A DNA stretch of 14,306 nucleotides from Magnetococcales bacterium (lineage in GTDB: Bacteria; Pseudomonadota; Magnetococcia; Magnetococcales; JADFWU01): the NCBI GenBank assembly GCA_015234045.1, contig JADFWU010000063.1:1-14306 (forward strand), given 5' to 3'. The translations under genes and the position numbers were made by a program. The notes beneath the pieces were generated by a model, which worked only from the letters and a program-made list of their open reading frames with translations, did not search any database and had not been told where the DNA came from. Positions 14,044 through 14,306 of the stretch are shown here, piece after piece; position 1 is the stretch's first letter; every line of letters begins with the position of its first letter.

Positions 14044-14306
14044 ATGAGCTATGATATTGATTTGAGAAAACGTGCTGTTGAATATGTTAATTCGGGTGGC
14101 AAGAAAGCTGAAGCTGCCCGAATATTTGGTATCAGTCGTGGAACTATCTACGAATGGTTAAAACGATCAGATCTGACGCCAAAATCACGTGGTCTTAGTG
14201 ATCGCAAGCTGAAAAAGGCCGAACTGGCGGCACATGTGGAGGCTTACCCAGATGCTTTTTTGCGGGAACGAGCAGAGCATTTTGGGGTTCGCACCAGTAC
14301 AATCTG
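14044..14306 (+). mobile_element. IS630-family transposase, 5' part (cut by window end)
   Basis: The 87 visible residues begin MSYDIDLRKRAVEYV and contain a winged helix-turn-helix at about 20-43 (KAEAARIFGISRGTIYEWLK), the standard N-terminal DNA-binding domain of IS630-family transposases. A second basic, helical segment follows (DRKLKKAELAAHVEAYPDAFLRERAEHFGV). The DDE catalytic domain is beyond the window, and in several members of this family it is reached by a programmed frameshift. Start is ATG 14044; no stop is seen before the end. It marks another mobile element in the post-tRNA region. Confidence 0.85.

Noticed and set aside
11887-14306. CRISPR array or tandem repeats
   Set aside because: No regularly spaced direct repeats were seen in the accessory region or elsewhere in the window.

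Overview
The window looks like a chromosomal segment of a sulfur-metabolising proteobacterium. A complete adenylylsulfate (APS) reductase alpha subunit (aprA) opens it, and the housekeeping genes that follow are of ordinary proteobacterial type (AlaC-like aminotransferase, homoserine dehydrogenase, RecJ, GST, Nudix, serine hydrolase, tRNA-Glu). AprA is shared by sulfate reducers and sulfur oxidisers, and the window does not decide between them. A sulfur-oxidising lineage such as Magnetococcia or a gammaproteobacterium is a guess. A sigma-28-type promoter at 2635-2662 suggests a flagellated cell.

Layout. 1-2126: aprA with its own terminator; anything upstream (normally aprB) lies outside or just at the edge. 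2249-2947: two small, polar, unrecognised proteins, each separately transcribed; they share a short V-K/R-hydrophobic-S/T motif near the C-terminus, and the second has a sigma-28-like promoter. 2948-3260: gene-free, with a 14-bp perfect inverted repeat and a probable promoter. 3261-8726: a compact four-gene unit, alaC-like aminotransferase, hom, an ApgM-like protein and recJ, with short gaps or overlaps. Its ApgM-like member seems to have lost several metal-binding residues. 8755-8782: a strong terminator between convergent units. 8807-9475 (minus): a GST-fold protein. 9476-9689: a divergent control region built around a 22-bp palindrome. 9690-10953: a Nudix hydrolase and a membrane-anchored alpha/beta hydrolase. 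11067-11142: tRNA-Glu(UUC).

From the tRNA to the end of the window the character changes to accessory DNA. There is a broken tyrosine recombinase whose catalytic C-terminus can be recovered across frameshifts (11318-11860), an AT-rich gene for a protein with an ApeA-like HEPN domain and a Cys/His cluster (11887-13122), a HigB/HigA-type toxin-antitoxin pair on the minus strand (13206-13821), and the start of an IS630-family transposase cut by the window end. This is the classic picture of an island integrated at a tRNA gene and carrying stress or defence cargo. The HEPN protein is the best candidate for an undescribed system.

Functionally, aprA belongs to sulfur energy metabolism. The aminotransferase, Hom and ApgM-like genes suggest an amino-acid unit (alanine and threonine/methionine branch) joined to recJ. 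The region after the tRNA is probably autonomous cargo. All calls come from reading motifs and spacing; no database search or folding calculation was run.
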